NCBI RefSeq assembly: GCF_005239225.2
Contig: NC_133290.1
Span: forward strand, 11,044,204-11,108,203
Reading direction: 5' to 3'
Source of the DNA: Populus alba
Taxonomy: Eukaryota; Streptophyta; Magnoliopsida; Malpighiales; Salicaceae
DNA length: 64,000 nucleotides
Each line of letters opens with the position of its first letter. Position 1 is the stretch's first letter. Of this stretch, positions 63,425 through 64,000 are shown in pieces. Below the pieces are notes generated by a model. The model was not told where the DNA came from. It searched no databases and saw only the letters and a program-made list of their open reading frames with translations. The translations under genes and the position numbers were made by a program.

Positions 63425-63990
63425 TTCAATTTCATCCTCCAACTTTGAACTTATCGAGTATCAGACTTTATAATTTATTTTAATTTGCTTTCTATGGTGT
63501 TATCTTGGTTTCATAATCTGGTTGCGAATTTTGTGGGTTTAGTCATGTTGACTAGAATTATTTTTTTATTTTTTATTATTTGTTTTACAATTTCATCCTC
63601 GAATATTAGGTTGATTGATAATTGAGCTTCATATTTTTTTTTCTATGGGATTTTCATGATCCCAATAACCCGAGTCACGAGTTTTATGGGTTAATCATGA
63701 ATCAAACTTTTTTTGTTTTTCTTAATTGAATGTTTTTTTTTCCTCAATTTCATCCTCCAACAATGAGATGACTAAAAATTAGATTATATATTTTTTTATT
63801 GGCTTTTTATGGATTTATCCTGGTCTCCTGCCCTGGGTTTGATAGATTAACCCGTTCTGACTCGGGTCATTTATTGTCCTTTATTTATTTATTTCTTCAA
63901 TTTAATTATTTAATATAATTTATTTTTTCTTTTATATAAAGTTATCACAACTTTTTGACTTAGGTCATGGTTGTAACACCTAGTGATTTC
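62690..63990 (+). repeat. Dispersed 'TTTCATCCT' repeat block, period about 160 bp
   Basis: CAATTTCATCCTC recurs at 63,427, 63,588 and 63,745, with a weaker copy near 63,898 (spacings 161, 157 and about 153 bp). Between copies a TCTATGGG-like segment and a CCCGAGTCACGAGTTTTATGGG-like segment recur. A (TTA)n microsatellite lies at about 63,390-63,423. The block runs to near the window edge and may continue beyond it. No protein-coding domain was found. Confidence 0.7.
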
Positions 63991-64000
63991 ATATGCAATT

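Overview
The window is nuclear DNA from a flowering plant. Its genes carry GT-AG introns, the gene bodies are separated by very AT-rich DNA, and MITEs and other transposon remnants are frequent. Protein similarity recalled from memory, and the style of MITE (ends resembling GTGTTTGGTAGTGTGGTAGC), point to a woody eudicot, most likely poplar or willow (Salicaceae). That taxonomic call is inference.

Layout. Bases 1-5,000 hold no confident gene; they contain a decayed Ty3/gypsy gag-protease remnant (about 2,320-3,420), a MITE-like fragment and a scrap of LINE RNase H. A plastid-targeted DUF948-like membrane protein gene lies at 5,052-6,624 (-). The large E3 ubiquitin ligase gene RKP (KPC1 homologue, 10 coding exons, 1,278 aa) fills 9,876-21,479 (-). 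From 22.1 to 29.4 kb there is gene-free, AT-rich DNA with degenerate tandem arrays and a probable short LTR with its primer-binding site. A nearly complete PIF/Harbinger transposon spans 29,376-37,609. It has a two-exon Myb/SANT-like ORF1, a three-exon DDE transposase, terminal and subterminal repeats and a TCA target duplication, and a 216-bp MITE with matching ends sits 9 bp from its right end.

Next comes a convergent gene pair: HIT4 (38,103-43,390, +, 14 exons, 346 aa) and CPR5 (44,046-48,206, -, 5 exons, 561 aa, one GC-AG intron). At 49.8-51.0 kb a second Harbinger remnant abuts a broken copy of CTU1/NCS6, the tRNA 2-thiolation enzyme. A single-exon NF-YB transcription factor gene lies at 55,199-55,873 (-). 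The rest, 56-64 kb, has no recognisable gene. It holds a dispersed repeat family in both orientations, a 232-bp tandem duplication and a roughly 200-bp foldback.

The genes do not form a pathway. RKP acts in protein turnover and the cell cycle, HIT4 in heat-induced chromatin reorganisation, CPR5 at the nuclear pore as a repressor of immunity, and NF-YB in CCAAT-box transcription. The most unusual content is the transposon biology: an almost intact Harbinger element beside a MITE that shares its ends, with one extra A in a homopolymer near an exon end in each of its two genes. All exon structures were worked out by hand from reading frame and splice consensus; no alignment or transcript evidence was available.
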